Of a DNA stretch of 37,089 nucleotides, positions 1-8,312 are shown in pieces. Numbering within the stretch: the first letter of the stretch is position 1; each line of letters opens with the position of its first letter. Where the stretch lies: positions 1-37,089 of the forward strand of contig ABYL01000065.1 of assembly GCA_000173575.1 (NCBI GenBank), given 5' to 3'. This stretch comes from Burkholderia sp. H160. GTDB lineage: Bacteria > Pseudomonadota > Gammaproteobacteria > Burkholderiales > Burkholderiaceae. Both the position numbers and the translations under genes were made by a program. The notes beneath the pieces are model-generated. The model saw nothing but the letters and a program-made list of their open reading frames with translations, ran no database searches and was not told the DNA's origin.

Positions 1-252
1 GCGCATCGCGACGAGCGCGATGTGCGCGGCGATCGCCTGCGCCATCAGCTCGATGCCGATCCACGCGGGCATCGCGCCCGCGGCGTCGGCATACCAGGCG
101 TGCGGGTCGACGGTGGCGAACGCGCTCAACGTGGTGTCGGCAAACGTGTCCACCGCATCGAGCAGCAGCATGCTGCCGCGATGCGGGATGATCGCCTCGA
201 TCGGCTGCCGCACGAGTTGCTCGACCGTGAGTAGCGGAGTCGTCATGCGCAT
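1..252 (-). CDS. apeP: APE hotdog dehydratase ApeP (3' end off window)
   Basis: Partial gene: 84 codons are visible and the frame stays open to the left edge. The protein begins MRMTTPLLTVEQLV and then shows IIPHRGSMLLLD, the conserved N-terminal segment of FabA/FabZ-like 3-hydroxyacyl-ACP dehydratases of aryl polyene clusters, followed by a helix with WIGIELMAQAIAAH. In the APE pathway ApeP works with ApeI to dehydrate the 3-hydroxyacyl-ACP made in each extension cycle. The start ATG at 252 shares its A with the TGA stop of the upstream ketosynthase (TGATG); a second in-frame ATG lies two codons on, at 246. ApeQ ketoreductase and ApeR ketosynthase would be expected beyond the left edge. The family call is firm; the letter name follows the gene order of characterised clusters. 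Confidence 0.8.
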   Translation of the reverse strand, partial: MRMTTPLLTVEQLVRQPIEAIIPHRGSMLLLDAVDTFADTTLSAFATVDPHAWYADAAGAMPAWIGIELMAQAIAAHIALVAMR

Positions 253-1436
253 CACCGGGCGAGAATCAGGCTGACATTGCTGCCGCCGAATGCGAACGAA
301 TTGCTCATCGCGTACTGCGTGCCGGTACCAAGCGGCAGATGGCGCGGACCGGCGACGAGGTCGAGCGCGGGCAGCGCGGGATCGGCCTCGCCGTCCCATA
401 GGTGCGGCGGCAGCGTCGCGTTCTCGCGCGCGAGCGTGAGCCACGTGAAACCGAGTTCGGTCGCGCCGGCCGCGCCGAGCTGATGGCCGGTCAGCGGCTT
501 GGTGCCGCTCGCGGCGACGCCGTCTGGGAACACGCGCGCCATCAGATGCGCTTCCATTTCGTCGTTCTTCTGCGTGGCGGTCGCGTGCAGATTCACATAG
601 CCGATCGCCGACGCCACGATACCCGCGTCCGAGAGCGCCTCGCGAAGCGCGAGTTCGCCGCCGACGCCCTGCGGGTCCGGCGCCGAAATATGGTGCGCGT
701 CGCTCGATTCGCCGAGGCCCGCGAGCCGCACCGCCGCTTCGTCGCGGCTCATCAGGAACACGGCTGCCCCCTCACCGACGTTGATACCGCGGCGATTGCG
801 GCTCATCGGATTGGTGCGCACACCGCTGGTCGATTCGAGCGACGCGAAACCCTGCACCGTCAATTCGCACAGCGAATCGACGCCACCCACGACGACCGCA
901 TCGCACAGCTGCAATTGCAGCAGCCGGCGCGCCGACGCGAACGCCTTCGCGCTCGACGTGCACGCAGTCGAAATCGTGAAGGCCGGCCCCTGCACGCCGA
1001 GCGCGGCGGCCGCAAACGGCGCGGCGGTGCCGATTTCCATCTGCCGGTAGTTGAAGCTGTCCGGCAACTCGCCCGCTCGCGCGTGATAGACGAACGCGGT
1101 TTCGGCCGCCTCGATGCCCGATGTGCTGGTGCCGAGCACGACGCCGATGCGCTCCGGCCCGTAGCGCTCGCGCGCGGCTTCGATCGCCGGCGCGATCTGC
1201 GCGAGCGCCGTCAGCAACAGCCGGTTGTTGCGACAGTCGTAACGCGCGAGATCGGCGCGCGGCGCGAGCTCGAGCGGCGTCAGCACGCTGCCGACGAACG
1301 CCTCGCCGATGCCGGTATGCACGTTGCCCATGCCGGGCGAGCGCGCGGCGCCGAGCGCCGGCACGATCTCGTCGAGGTCGCCGCCAAGCGCGTTGATCAT
1401 GCCGAGCGCGTGCAAATAAACTGATGGTGCTTTCAT
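252..1436 (-). CDS. apeO: APE beta-ketoacyl-ACP synthase ApeO
   Basis: A 394-residue FabF-like ketosynthase that condenses malonyl-ACP with the growing aryl polyene chain. The thiolase-fold catalytic triad is intact: Cys159 in STACTSSAK, His284 in NLHATATQ and His318 in PLTGHQLGAAGA, with Lys313 nearby. The glycine-rich C-terminal motif SFAFGGSNVSL is also present. In studied APE systems ApeO forms a heterodimer with the chain-length factor ApeC, and a cysteine-less ApeC candidate lies at the head of this same operon. The start ATG at 1436 overlaps the stop of the exporter gene (ATGA), so translation is probably coupled. The frame stays open further upstream, but that extension reads inside apeM in another frame and is not coding. 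Confidence 0.92.
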   Translation of the reverse strand: MKAPSVYLHALGMINALGGDLDEIVPALGAARSPGMGNVHTGIGEAFVGSVLTPLELAPRADLARYDCRNNRLLLTALAQIAPAIEAARERYGPERIGVVLGTSTSGIEAAETAFVYHARAGELPDSFNYRQMEIGTAAPFAAAALGVQGPAFTISTACTSSAKAFASARRLLQLQLCDAVVVGGVDSLCELTVQGFASLESTSGVRTNPMSRNRRGINVGEGAAVFLMSRDEAAVRLAGLGESSDAHHISAPDPQGVGGELALREALSDAGIVASAIGYVNLHATATQKNDEMEAHLMARVFPDGVAASGTKPLTGHQLGAAGATELGFTWLTLARENATLPPHLWDGEADPALPALDLVAGPRHLPLGTGTQYAMSNSFAFGGSNVSLILAR

Positions 1437-3868
1437 GCCGCCCTCCGTGATTCCGATGGCATGCCGATAGGCGCGAGCAGCACCGCGGCCGCGATACCGA
1501 GCGCGAGCGTCATGCCGAAGCTTTTCAGCGCAGGCATCGCGCTGATGCCGAGCATGCCGAACGACAACAGCGCGGTCGCCGCCGATAACAGCACGCCGGT
1601 CCACACCGCGCCGAGATTCGCCTCCACGCGCGAACAGCCTTCGCGCAGAAACACCGCATAGTTGGCGCCGACGCCGAGCACGAGCATCAAAGCGAGCCAA
1701 TTGAACAGATTGAGCGGCACGCCCGCATAGCCGAAGACCGACAGCGCGACGCCAACCGCGAGCAGCACGGGCAAGGTCGTGGCGATCCCACCGCGCGCCC
1801 CGTAGCGCAGCATCAGCAACACGCACACGAGTGCGAGCGCGCCGCCCAACCACCAGCCGGTATCGACGCGATACCGTCCGAACAGCTTCGACACGCTCGC
1901 GGCCTTGTCGACGAACACGACGCCGGGCAGGCCGTGCGCGAGCGCGATCAGGGCGGGCAAGTTGCGCGGCGTCACGCCTTGCGGGATCACGACGGCCGCG
2001 TAGCCAGGTGCATGCGCTTCGTTTGCGCCATTCGATCCCACCGCGCCGAGCCACAGGTACCGATACGGCTGCGACCACGGCGCCGCGAGCCATCGCTCGA
2101 CGGCGAGCGGCGCAGGTGGTTTCGCGAAAGCTGCGAGCCATGCATCGGCGACTTCGTCCTTGAAGCCCGCTTGCAGCAGCGTCGCGCGCAAGGCGGCGGA
2201 ATCGTTGAACACATGCTGCGCGAGCAACGCGCGATCGTCGTTCTGACGCTGCGCGGACGGCACGAACTGCGCGACCGACTGATAGCCGCCGACGCTATCG
2301 GTAGTGCCGTTCAGCGCATCGAGCTTGGCGCCGAGCGCTTCGGCGCGTTGCAGCACCGCCTCCTGTGTCGCGCCGCGCACGACGAAAAACTGCGCGCTGT
2401 TATCGACACCGACCGCGTCGCGCACCGCGTCTTCCTGCGCGGCTAGCGACGCGTCGCGCTGGATCAGCAGATGGATGTCGTCGTCGCTGGTCAGACGCAG
2501 CCAGCCGGGCACAGCCGCGATCACCAGCAGCGCCGCGATCAGCCACGTGCGCTGGCCGCCGAGCGCACGGTGCCAGTGCGCTAGCAGCCGCGCCGCGCCC
2601 GCGAACACGCGATGCGGGCTGCGCTTGGGCGGCCGCGTGAGCAACGCGGGCAGCAGCGATAGCACCGATGCGAACGCGGTCGTTATGCCCACCATCGCGA
2701 AACACCCGATCTGCTTCAAGGCGGGAAACGGCACCCACATCAGGATCGCGTAGCCGAGCAGGCTCGTCGCGAGCGCAACGCCGAGCGCGGGCCGCACTAT
2801 ACGCGCGCCGCGCCGCGCATCCCAGTCGCGGCCTGCGCCGAGATAGACGACGAAATACTGGATCGAATAATCGACCGCCTCGCCGATCAGGCTCGCCCCG
2901 AACACGAGCGTCAACAGATGCAGCTTGCCGAACACCAGCAGCGTCGCCGCGAGCGCGCAGACGATGCCGAGCGCGGTCGATACGAAGCCGAGCAGCAACA
3001 AACGCGGCGAGCGGAACACCCACATCATCAGCAGCGCGATGCCGGCGAGCGACGCGATGCCGATCACGTGCACCTCGCGTTCGGCTGCACTGCGCGCGGC
3101 CTCGGCGTAGAACACGGCGCCGGTGCGGGCAATCGATACGTCGGGGAACGCCTGATGCAACGTGTTTTCCGTTTCGGCCAATGCCGCGCGCACCGCGCGC
3201 TGCGTGTTCGTTTCGTAGGCGGAGCCCGGCAGCGTCGCGACGATCAGCACGCTGGTCGTGTCGCCCCGCGCGTCGTGACGATGCGACACCAGCAGGTTGT
3301 TCTCGACTTCGAGATTCGACGTCGCGAGCGGCAGATTCCCGAGCCAGCGTTCGAGCCAGCCGAACGGATCGTCGGCGAGTGGCGTGCTGAGGCCGCCTTG
3401 TAACGGGCTATAGATGCGTTGCGCGAGCATGTCATGCAGCGTCGTTGCGCTTGCGTTCGCGAGTGCGGTGCGATCGTCCGCTGCGAGCAGGCCGAAGCGA
3501 TACGGCAGATACAGCGCCGCGATCTGCGACAGGTCGAACGGCGGCAGCTCGGCCGTCACCGAGGCGAACCCGCCGCTCTTTTGCAACGCCGCGCCCAGTT
3601 GCTTCGCCGCTGCTTTCGCGTGCGCATCGTCGTGGCTCGTGACGAGCAGCACGGTGCGATCGCCGAGCGCGCTCGCGAGCGTGTCGACTGCTTTTTCGGC
3701 GACCGGGTCCGCCTCGGTCGCGGGCAGCAGCGCGAGCAGATTGGTTTCGAGCGGCGACGCTCCCGCGAAGCGCCAGCCGCAATAGAGCGCCGCCAGCAGC
3801 GCGAGCACGAGCCATGCGGCGCGCACGCCCCATGCGTGTTTCGCGGCTCGCTGCTGCAGCATGTCCAT
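1433..3868 (-). CDS. apeM: MMPL/RND-family exporter ApeM
   Basis: An 811-residue inner-membrane transporter of the MMPL branch of the RND superfamily. It has one N-terminal membrane helix (about residues 15-32), a large periplasmic domain, a block of five to six helices, a second periplasmic domain and a second helical block ending at the C-terminus. The first helical block includes VFGASLIGEAVDYSIQYF, the segment typical of this family. In APE clusters this protein is thought to move the finished lipid out of the inner membrane. The start is set at ATG 3868, where TGATG overlaps the stop of apeL. The longer frame to 4063 lies inside apeL and is not used. Characterised clusters usually carry a DUF3261 lipoprotein gene (ApeN) between this gene and apeO; here the two overlap directly. 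Confidence 0.88.
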   Translation of the reverse strand: MDMLQQRAAKHAWGVRAAWLVLALLAALYCGWRFAGASPLETNLLALLPATEADPVAEKAVDTLASALGDRTVLLVTSHDDAHAKAAAKQLGAALQKSGGFASVTAELPPFDLSQIAALYLPYRFGLLAADDRTALANASATTLHDMLAQRIYSPLQGGLSTPLADDPFGWLERWLGNLPLATSNLEVENNLLVSHRHDARGDTTSVLIVATLPGSAYETNTQRAVRAALAETENTLHQAFPDVSIARTGAVFYAEAARSAAEREVHVIGIASLAGIALLMMWVFRSPRLLLLGFVSTALGIVCALAATLLVFGKLHLLTLVFGASLIGEAVDYSIQYFVVYLGAGRDWDARRGARIVRPALGVALATSLLGYAILMWVPFPALKQIGCFAMVGITTAFASVLSLLPALLTRPPKRSPHRVFAGAARLLAHWHRALGGQRTWLIAALLVIAAVPGWLRLTSDDDIHLLIQRDASLAAQEDAVRDAVGVDNSAQFFVVRGATQEAVLQRAEALGAKLDALNGTTDSVGGYQSVAQFVPSAQRQNDDRALLAQHVFNDSAALRATLLQAGFKDEVADAWLAAFAKPPAPLAVERWLAAPWSQPYRYLWLGAVGSNGANEAHAPGYAAVVIPQGVTPRNLPALIALAHGLPGVVFVDKAASVSKLFGRYRVDTGWWLGGALALVCVLLMLRYGARGGIATTLPVLLAVGVALSVFGYAGVPLNLFNWLALMLVLGVGANYAVFLREGCSRVEANLGAVWTGVLLSAATALLSFGMLGISAMPALKSFGMTLALGIAAAVLLAPIGMPSESRRAA

Positions 3869-4557
3869 CACGGCGCTCCGAACAGGCCGCGCTCGTCCGG
3901 CGTCGGCTCGGCGACGGTCGTGCTGTTCGCGAATTCGAGCTTCGTCACGTCGCCGTTCGCGAGCGTGATGCGCAGGCTTTGCAGATAATCGCCGCCGCTC
4001 ATGTCGAGGCCCTTGATCGATTGCGCGAGTTGCGGCTGGTTCGGCGTGAGCCGCATGCGCCATTGCGCGGCGCTGCCTTCGGCGCTCACGTCGAACTGCG
4101 AGTAGAGCGCGGACATGTCGCCGCCCAACATCGCGCGCATCATCTTCGACACCTGCGCGACGCCGCGCGTGCCTTGCGCGCTATGCGTGCTGACGCGATG
4201 GCCGCTCGCGTCGACCTGCGCGACGCCCGCATCGGTGATCACGTAGGTGGCCTTGTACGGTGTGTCGATCTGCCAGATCACGCCGTGCTCGCGAAAGAAC
4301 AGCAACGTGCCGTTGCTGACGAGCGGCTGCTTCATCGCGGCGAGCGTTTGCGTCTGCGTGAATTGCGCGCGCACGCCTCTCGCCTGCGCGAGATGCGCGG
4401 CGATCTGCGAGACCAGCGCGGTGCTGGCGGGCGCGGCCGCGTTCGCCGGGTTGGCTGTTGCCGCATGCGCCGGCATCGCGGACCACGCGAGCATGCACGT
4501 CACGCCGATCGCGCCCGCTACCCGCGACACGGCCGCACGCCGGGTCAGCGTCGCCAT
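3868..4557 (-). CDS. apeL: LolA-like periplasmic outer-membrane carrier ApeL
   Basis: A 229-residue exported protein. An N-terminal signal peptide (RR, then a hydrophobic core, with likely cleavage after AMPAHA near residue 32) is followed by a LolA-like fold with the recognisable opening VRAQFTQTQTLAAM. LolA proteins carry lipoproteins across the periplasm; the APE version is inferred to carry the polyene lipid from the MMPL exporter to the outer membrane. Its start overlaps the end of the thioesterase gene by 13 bp and its stop overlaps the exporter start, so it lies in the middle of the coupled operon. Family assignment is by motif and context. Confidence 0.83.
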   Translation of the reverse strand: MATLTRRAAVSRVAGAIGVTCMLAWSAMPAHAATANPANAAAPASTALVSQIAAHLAQARGVRAQFTQTQTLAAMKQPLVSNGTLLFFREHGVIWQIDTPYKATYVITDAGVAQVDASGHRVSTHSAQGTRGVAQVSKMMRAMLGGDMSALYSQFDVSAEGSAAQWRMRLTPNQPQLAQSIKGLDMSGGDYLQSLRITLANGDVTKLEFANSTTVAEPTPDERGLFGAP

Positions 4558-4985
4558 ACGCGCTCCAGCTTTTCGAATACGACCGGCGGCGACACGAACT
4601 GCAATTCCTCGGTGGCGGCATCGACGGCGACCTGGATCGTATAGCCCTTCGTGAGCCGCGTGCCCGTCGCGCCATCGACAATTTCATACCCTATTTTCAG
4701 GCGGTTTTCGTATTCGAGCAGTTGTGCGCGCACTTCGAGCGTCTGGCCGTACACGGCAGGCCGCACGTACTTCAGATGCGCCTCCACGATCGGCCACAGA
4801 TAGCCGGACGCGCGCATCTCGCGATAGTCGTAGTCGAACGCGCGCAGGAGCGCCGCGCGGCCCATCTCGAAGTACTTCAGATAGTTGCCGTGCCAGCACA
4901 CGTTCATCGCGTCGACGTCGTGAAACGGCACTTCGACGGTCGCGCTGGCAGTCAGCACGTGGTTCGGTTTCGCGGCGTCGCTCAT
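4545..4985 (-). CDS. apeK: 4HBT-family thioesterase ApeK
   Basis: A 146-residue single hotdog-fold thioesterase of the YbgC/4-hydroxybenzoyl-CoA thioesterase type. The signature is PFHDVDAMNVCWHGNYLKYF near residues 20-39: Asp25 matches the catalytic aspartate of the family and the H-G-N-Y stretch starts the long helix. Probable role: hydrolysis of acyl-ACP or mischarged ACP thioesters during polyene synthesis. The ATG at 4985 overlaps the ammonia-lyase stop (ATGA). The length is normal for the family. Confidence 0.87.
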   Translation of the reverse strand: MSDAAKPNHVLTASATVEVPFHDVDAMNVCWHGNYLKYFEMGRAALLRAFDYDYREMRASGYLWPIVEAHLKYVRPAVYGQTLEVRAQLLEYENRLKIGYEIVDGATGTRLTKGYTIQVAVDAATEELQFVSPPVVFEKLERVWRR

Positions 4986-6601
4986 GGGTTGGCTCCCTCG
5001 CGATAGTCGTCAAGCAGTTCGCACGCGGCGATGCGTGCGGTCAACGCGCGCAGCTCGCCTTCGAGCGCGCGGTCCTCGGCGACGAACGGCGAGCCCGCGC
5101 CCACATCATCGACAAATGCACGCAACGGCGCGGGCACCGGCGTCGCGCTGTCGATGCGCAGGCGCAAATGCACGGCCTGCACGGTCGCGAGCGTGTGTGC
5201 GGCGGCGACCTGCTCGGTCAATTCGAGCACGCGCAGGCAGTCGCGCGCGGCGATCGTGCCCATGCTGACCTTGTCCTGATTGTGCGCCTCGGTCGAGCGC
5301 GAGAACACGCTCGCGGGCATCGTGTTCTTCAGCGCCTCGGCGGTCCATGCGGACGACGAAATCTGCACGGCCTTGAAGCCATGATTGATCGCGGCGCGCT
5401 CGGACGCCGCACCCGACAGATTGCGCGGCAAGCCGTTGTTGAAGTTCACGTCGACCAGCAACGCGAGCTGCCGGTCCATCAGGTCCGCCAGATTGGCAAC
5501 GGCGACCTTCAGCGCATCCATCGCGAACGCGATATGGCCGCCATAGAAGTTACCACCATGCAAAATGCGTTCGTTGTCGGGATCGACAAGCGGATTGTCG
5601 TTCGCGCTGTTCAGCTCGTTTTCGACATCGCGGCGCACCCAGCCGAGCGCATCGCGCGCGACGCCGATCACATGCGGTGCGCAACGGATCGAATAGCGGT
5701 CCTGCAGACGATGCCCCGGCGTGTCGGCGCGGCCGGCCAGATCGGCGCGAATCCACGCGGCCGCTTCGGCCTGGCCCGCGTGCGGTTTCACTTCAAACAG
5801 CGTCGCGTCGAAGTGCGCGGCACGGCCGTCGAGCGCGACGGTCGATAGCGCGGTCAAACGCGCGGCAAGCCGCGTCAGGTGCTCCACGCGCGCCACCGCG
5901 AGACACGCGAGGCCCGTCATCACGGCCGTGCCGTTCATCAGCGCGAGACCTTCCTTCGGCGCGAGCGTCAGCGGCTCGACACCGAGTTCGGTCCACACTT
6001 CGCGCGCCGCGCGCAACGCGCCGCCGTACTGCACGTCGCGCTCGCCCGCGAGCGCAGCCGCGACGTACGACAGCGGCGTCAGATCGCCGCTCGCGCCGAC
6101 CGAGCCCTCGGACGGAATGCGCGGCAACACGCGATGATTGATCAAGGCCGCGAGGCGTTCGAGCAGCACCGTGCGCACGCCGGAAAAGCCATACGCGAGC
6201 GAATTCAGACGCGCGGCGATCACCGCGAGGGTTTGCGCGTCGTCGAGATAGGCGCCCATGCCGCAGCCGTGATAACGCGTCAGTTGCAGCGGCAACGCCT
6301 CGACGAGCGCGATCGGCACGTCGACCACGCAGGCGTCGCCGTAACCGGTGTTGACGCCGTACACGGTCGCGCCGGCATCCAACTGGCGGCGCAGGAACGC
6401 CGCGCCGCGCTCGATGCGCGCGCGCCATGCGGGATCGTCGCTGAGCGCGACCGACGCACGCTGGCGCGCAATCGCGACGACCTCTTCGATCGTCAGCCGG
6501 CGTGCACCGACGACGACCGGTGCGCAACCGGCAGCGGCATTCGCGGAGGCATTCGCCACGACGCGCGCGCGTCGCGCATCGCTCAGATCATGTTCGGCCA
6601 T
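4982..6601 (-). CDS. Aromatic amino acid ammonia-lyase (HAL/TAL/PAL family) in the APE operon
   Basis: A 539-residue MIO-type ammonia-lyase. The Ala170-Ser171-Gly172 triad that cyclises to the MIO cofactor lies in GSVGASGDLTPLSY, and the catalytic tyrosine loop is YGVNTGYG at 81-88. The enzyme removes ammonia from an aromatic amino acid to give an arylacrylate such as cinnamate, coumarate or caffeate. At the substrate-selectivity position (LTRYHGCGMG, 107-116) it has Tyr110-His111. By my alignment from memory this is not the Ser-His of histidase, the His-Leu of bacterial TAL or the Phe-Leu of PAL, so the substrate cannot be assigned. It is not next to hut genes and sits between ApeJ and ApeK in a coupled operon, which points to supply of the aryl starter. 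It starts at ATG 6601 and overlaps the ApeJ stop by 14 bp. Confidence 0.88.
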   Translation of the reverse strand: MAEHDLSDARRARVVANASANAAAGCAPVVVGARRLTIEEVVAIARQRASVALSDDPAWRARIERGAAFLRRQLDAGATVYGVNTGYGDACVVDVPIALVEALPLQLTRYHGCGMGAYLDDAQTLAVIAARLNSLAYGFSGVRTVLLERLAALINHRVLPRIPSEGSVGASGDLTPLSYVAAALAGERDVQYGGALRAAREVWTELGVEPLTLAPKEGLALMNGTAVMTGLACLAVARVEHLTRLAARLTALSTVALDGRAAHFDATLFEVKPHAGQAEAAAWIRADLAGRADTPGHRLQDRYSIRCAPHVIGVARDALGWVRRDVENELNSANDNPLVDPDNERILHGGNFYGGHIAFAMDALKVAVANLADLMDRQLALLVDVNFNNGLPRNLSGAASERAAINHGFKAVQISSSAWTAEALKNTMPASVFSRSTEAHNQDKVSMGTIAARDCLRVLELTEQVAAAHTLATVQAVHLRLRIDSATPVPAPLRAFVDDVGAGSPFVAEDRALEGELRALTARIAACELLDDYREGANP

Positions 6602-8312
6602 TCGCGCCTCGCTTGGGGCTGGCCCAGAAATCGAAGAAGTTGAACCATTGATAAGGGGCCTTGCGGCAATAGTGTTCGAGGCGCAGCGCGTAGCGTTGCG
6701 CCCACGCGGCCAGATGCTGCGCGCGTTCGCGGCGCGGCAGCTCGATGCGCTCGGCGAACGGTTCGAAGTACATGCGATAGCCGTCACGTTCCTTCAGGCA
6801 GAAGAACAGATAGACCGGACAGCCGAGGGCATGCGCGAGCACGTACGGCCCTTGCGCGAACGGCGCGCTCGCGCCGAGAAATTGCGCGTCGGTGGTGCGT
6901 CCGGCTTCGGCCGCCGGCACCCGATCGCCGACGATCACCAGCAGTTCGCCCGCATCGATGCGCTGCTGCATCAGCACCGCGGTCTCGGGACCGAAGTCGC
7001 CCACTTCGAGCAGATGCCGCGCGAAGTCGCGATTGGACGACGCGAGCACCTGATTGAAGCGGCGCGCGTGCTCGGTGTAGACGACTGCCGTCACCTTCGC
7101 GTGGTCGCCGCGCAAGGCGAGTGCGCGCATCATCTCCAGGTTGCCGAGGTGCGCGCCGATCACGAGCGCGCCTTTACCGCTCGCGATCAATGCTTCGAAC
7201 GCCGAAGGGTTGTCGAACGTGACCTCGGTGTCATCGACGCGGCCGCTCCACGCGGCGAGCTTGTCGAAGCCCGACTGCGCGAACGCGAGCATATGGCGAT
7301 ACGCGGACAGCCACCCCGGGCGCGGCGTATTCGCCGACGGCGCGACCGCTCTCAGATGGGTGAAGTAGTTGCCCGACGCGGCGCGCGCAGCGCGGCCCGT
7401 CAGCAGAAAATACGCGACGACCGGATGCAGCCACAGCGCGGTGAAGCGGCGGCCGAACAGCTTGCAGCTCAGCGCGAGCAGGCTCATGCCGAGGTGGCTG
7501 CCGCGTTCGGCGATGCGCCACCAGGCTTCGGACTGCGGTTCATCGATGGCATCGGCCAGCGTGCCACGGCGCGGCATCACCTTGTGCGCGAGCAGCATCG
7601 GCAGGCGCCACAGCATCCCGAACACGAGCCGCGTATGGCTGCCGGTGATGCGCACGTTGTCCCACAGCACGTCGAAATGCGACACGCCGTCTGCCGCGTA
7701 GGTGACGCGCGTCGGGATCGAGCGGAACACGGCGCGCCGCCAGTGCAAACGCACGAGGATCTCGATGTCGAAGTCCATGCGCGTCGGCAGGTGCACGCTG
7801 TCGATCAGCCCGCACGCGAGCGCGAGCGGATACAGACGGAAGCCGCACATCGAATCGCGGATCGTCAGCGACAGCGTCTCGATCCACACCCACACGTGGG
7901 TCAGATAGCGGCCGTACAGACGCGCCTTCGGCACGCTGTCGTCGTAGACCGGACGGCCGAGAATCACCGCGCCGGGTTCGGCGCGCGCGGCAGCGATGAA
8001 GCGCGGCACATCGGTCGCGTCGTGCTGGCCGTCGGCGTCGATCTGCAGCGCGTGTGTGTAGCCCGCGGCGCGAGCCGCGCGCAGACCCGCCATCACCGCT
8101 GCCCCCTTGCCGCCATTTATGGGCAGACGCAGCAGCGTCATCTGCTGCGCGTACTGCCGTGCGAGCGCGGCGAGTACCTGCTGGGTCGGCTCGTCACTGC
8201 CGTCGTCGACGACGAAAATCGGCAGGCCGTGCACCGCGAGATGCGCGACGGTCGCGCCGATCGCGTCCTTGTGGTTGTAGATCGGGATGACGATGCAGGG
8301 CGCGAACTTCAT
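6588..8312 (-). CDS. apeJ: Fused family 2 glycosyltransferase / lipid A-type acyltransferase ApeJ
   Basis: A 574-residue two-domain protein. Residues 1-240 are a GT-A glycosyltransferase of family 2: the opening is CIVIPIYNHKD, the nucleotide-binding region is VVDDGSDE, and the metal-binding DxD is in DADGQHD (92-98). Residues about 270-565 resemble LpxL/HtrB acyltransferases; the HX4E catalytic motif is His388-Glu393 in GAHLGNLEMM. Such fusions are a hallmark of APE clusters and are thought to link the polyene to a sugar/lipid anchor at the inner membrane. The start is ATG 8312, overlapping the ligase stop (TGATG); the longer frame to 8351 lies within apeH-I. Confidence 0.9.
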   Translation of the reverse strand: MKFAPCIVIPIYNHKDAIGATVAHLAVHGLPIFVVDDGSDEPTQQVLAALARQYAQQMTLLRLPINGGKGAAVMAGLRAARAAGYTHALQIDADGQHDATDVPRFIAAARAEPGAVILGRPVYDDSVPKARLYGRYLTHVWVWIETLSLTIRDSMCGFRLYPLALACGLIDSVHLPTRMDFDIEILVRLHWRRAVFRSIPTRVTYAADGVSHFDVLWDNVRITGSHTRLVFGMLWRLPMLLAHKVMPRRGTLADAIDEPQSEAWWRIAERGSHLGMSLLALSCKLFGRRFTALWLHPVVAYFLLTGRAARAASGNYFTHLRAVAPSANTPRPGWLSAYRHMLAFAQSGFDKLAAWSGRVDDTEVTFDNPSAFEALIASGKGALVIGAHLGNLEMMRALALRGDHAKVTAVVYTEHARRFNQVLASSNRDFARHLLEVGDFGPETAVLMQQRIDAGELLVIVGDRVPAAEAGRTTDAQFLGASAPFAQGPYVLAHALGCPVYLFFCLKERDGYRMYFEPFAERIELPRRERAQHLAAWAQRYALRLEHYCRKAPYQWFNFFDFWASPKRGANGRT

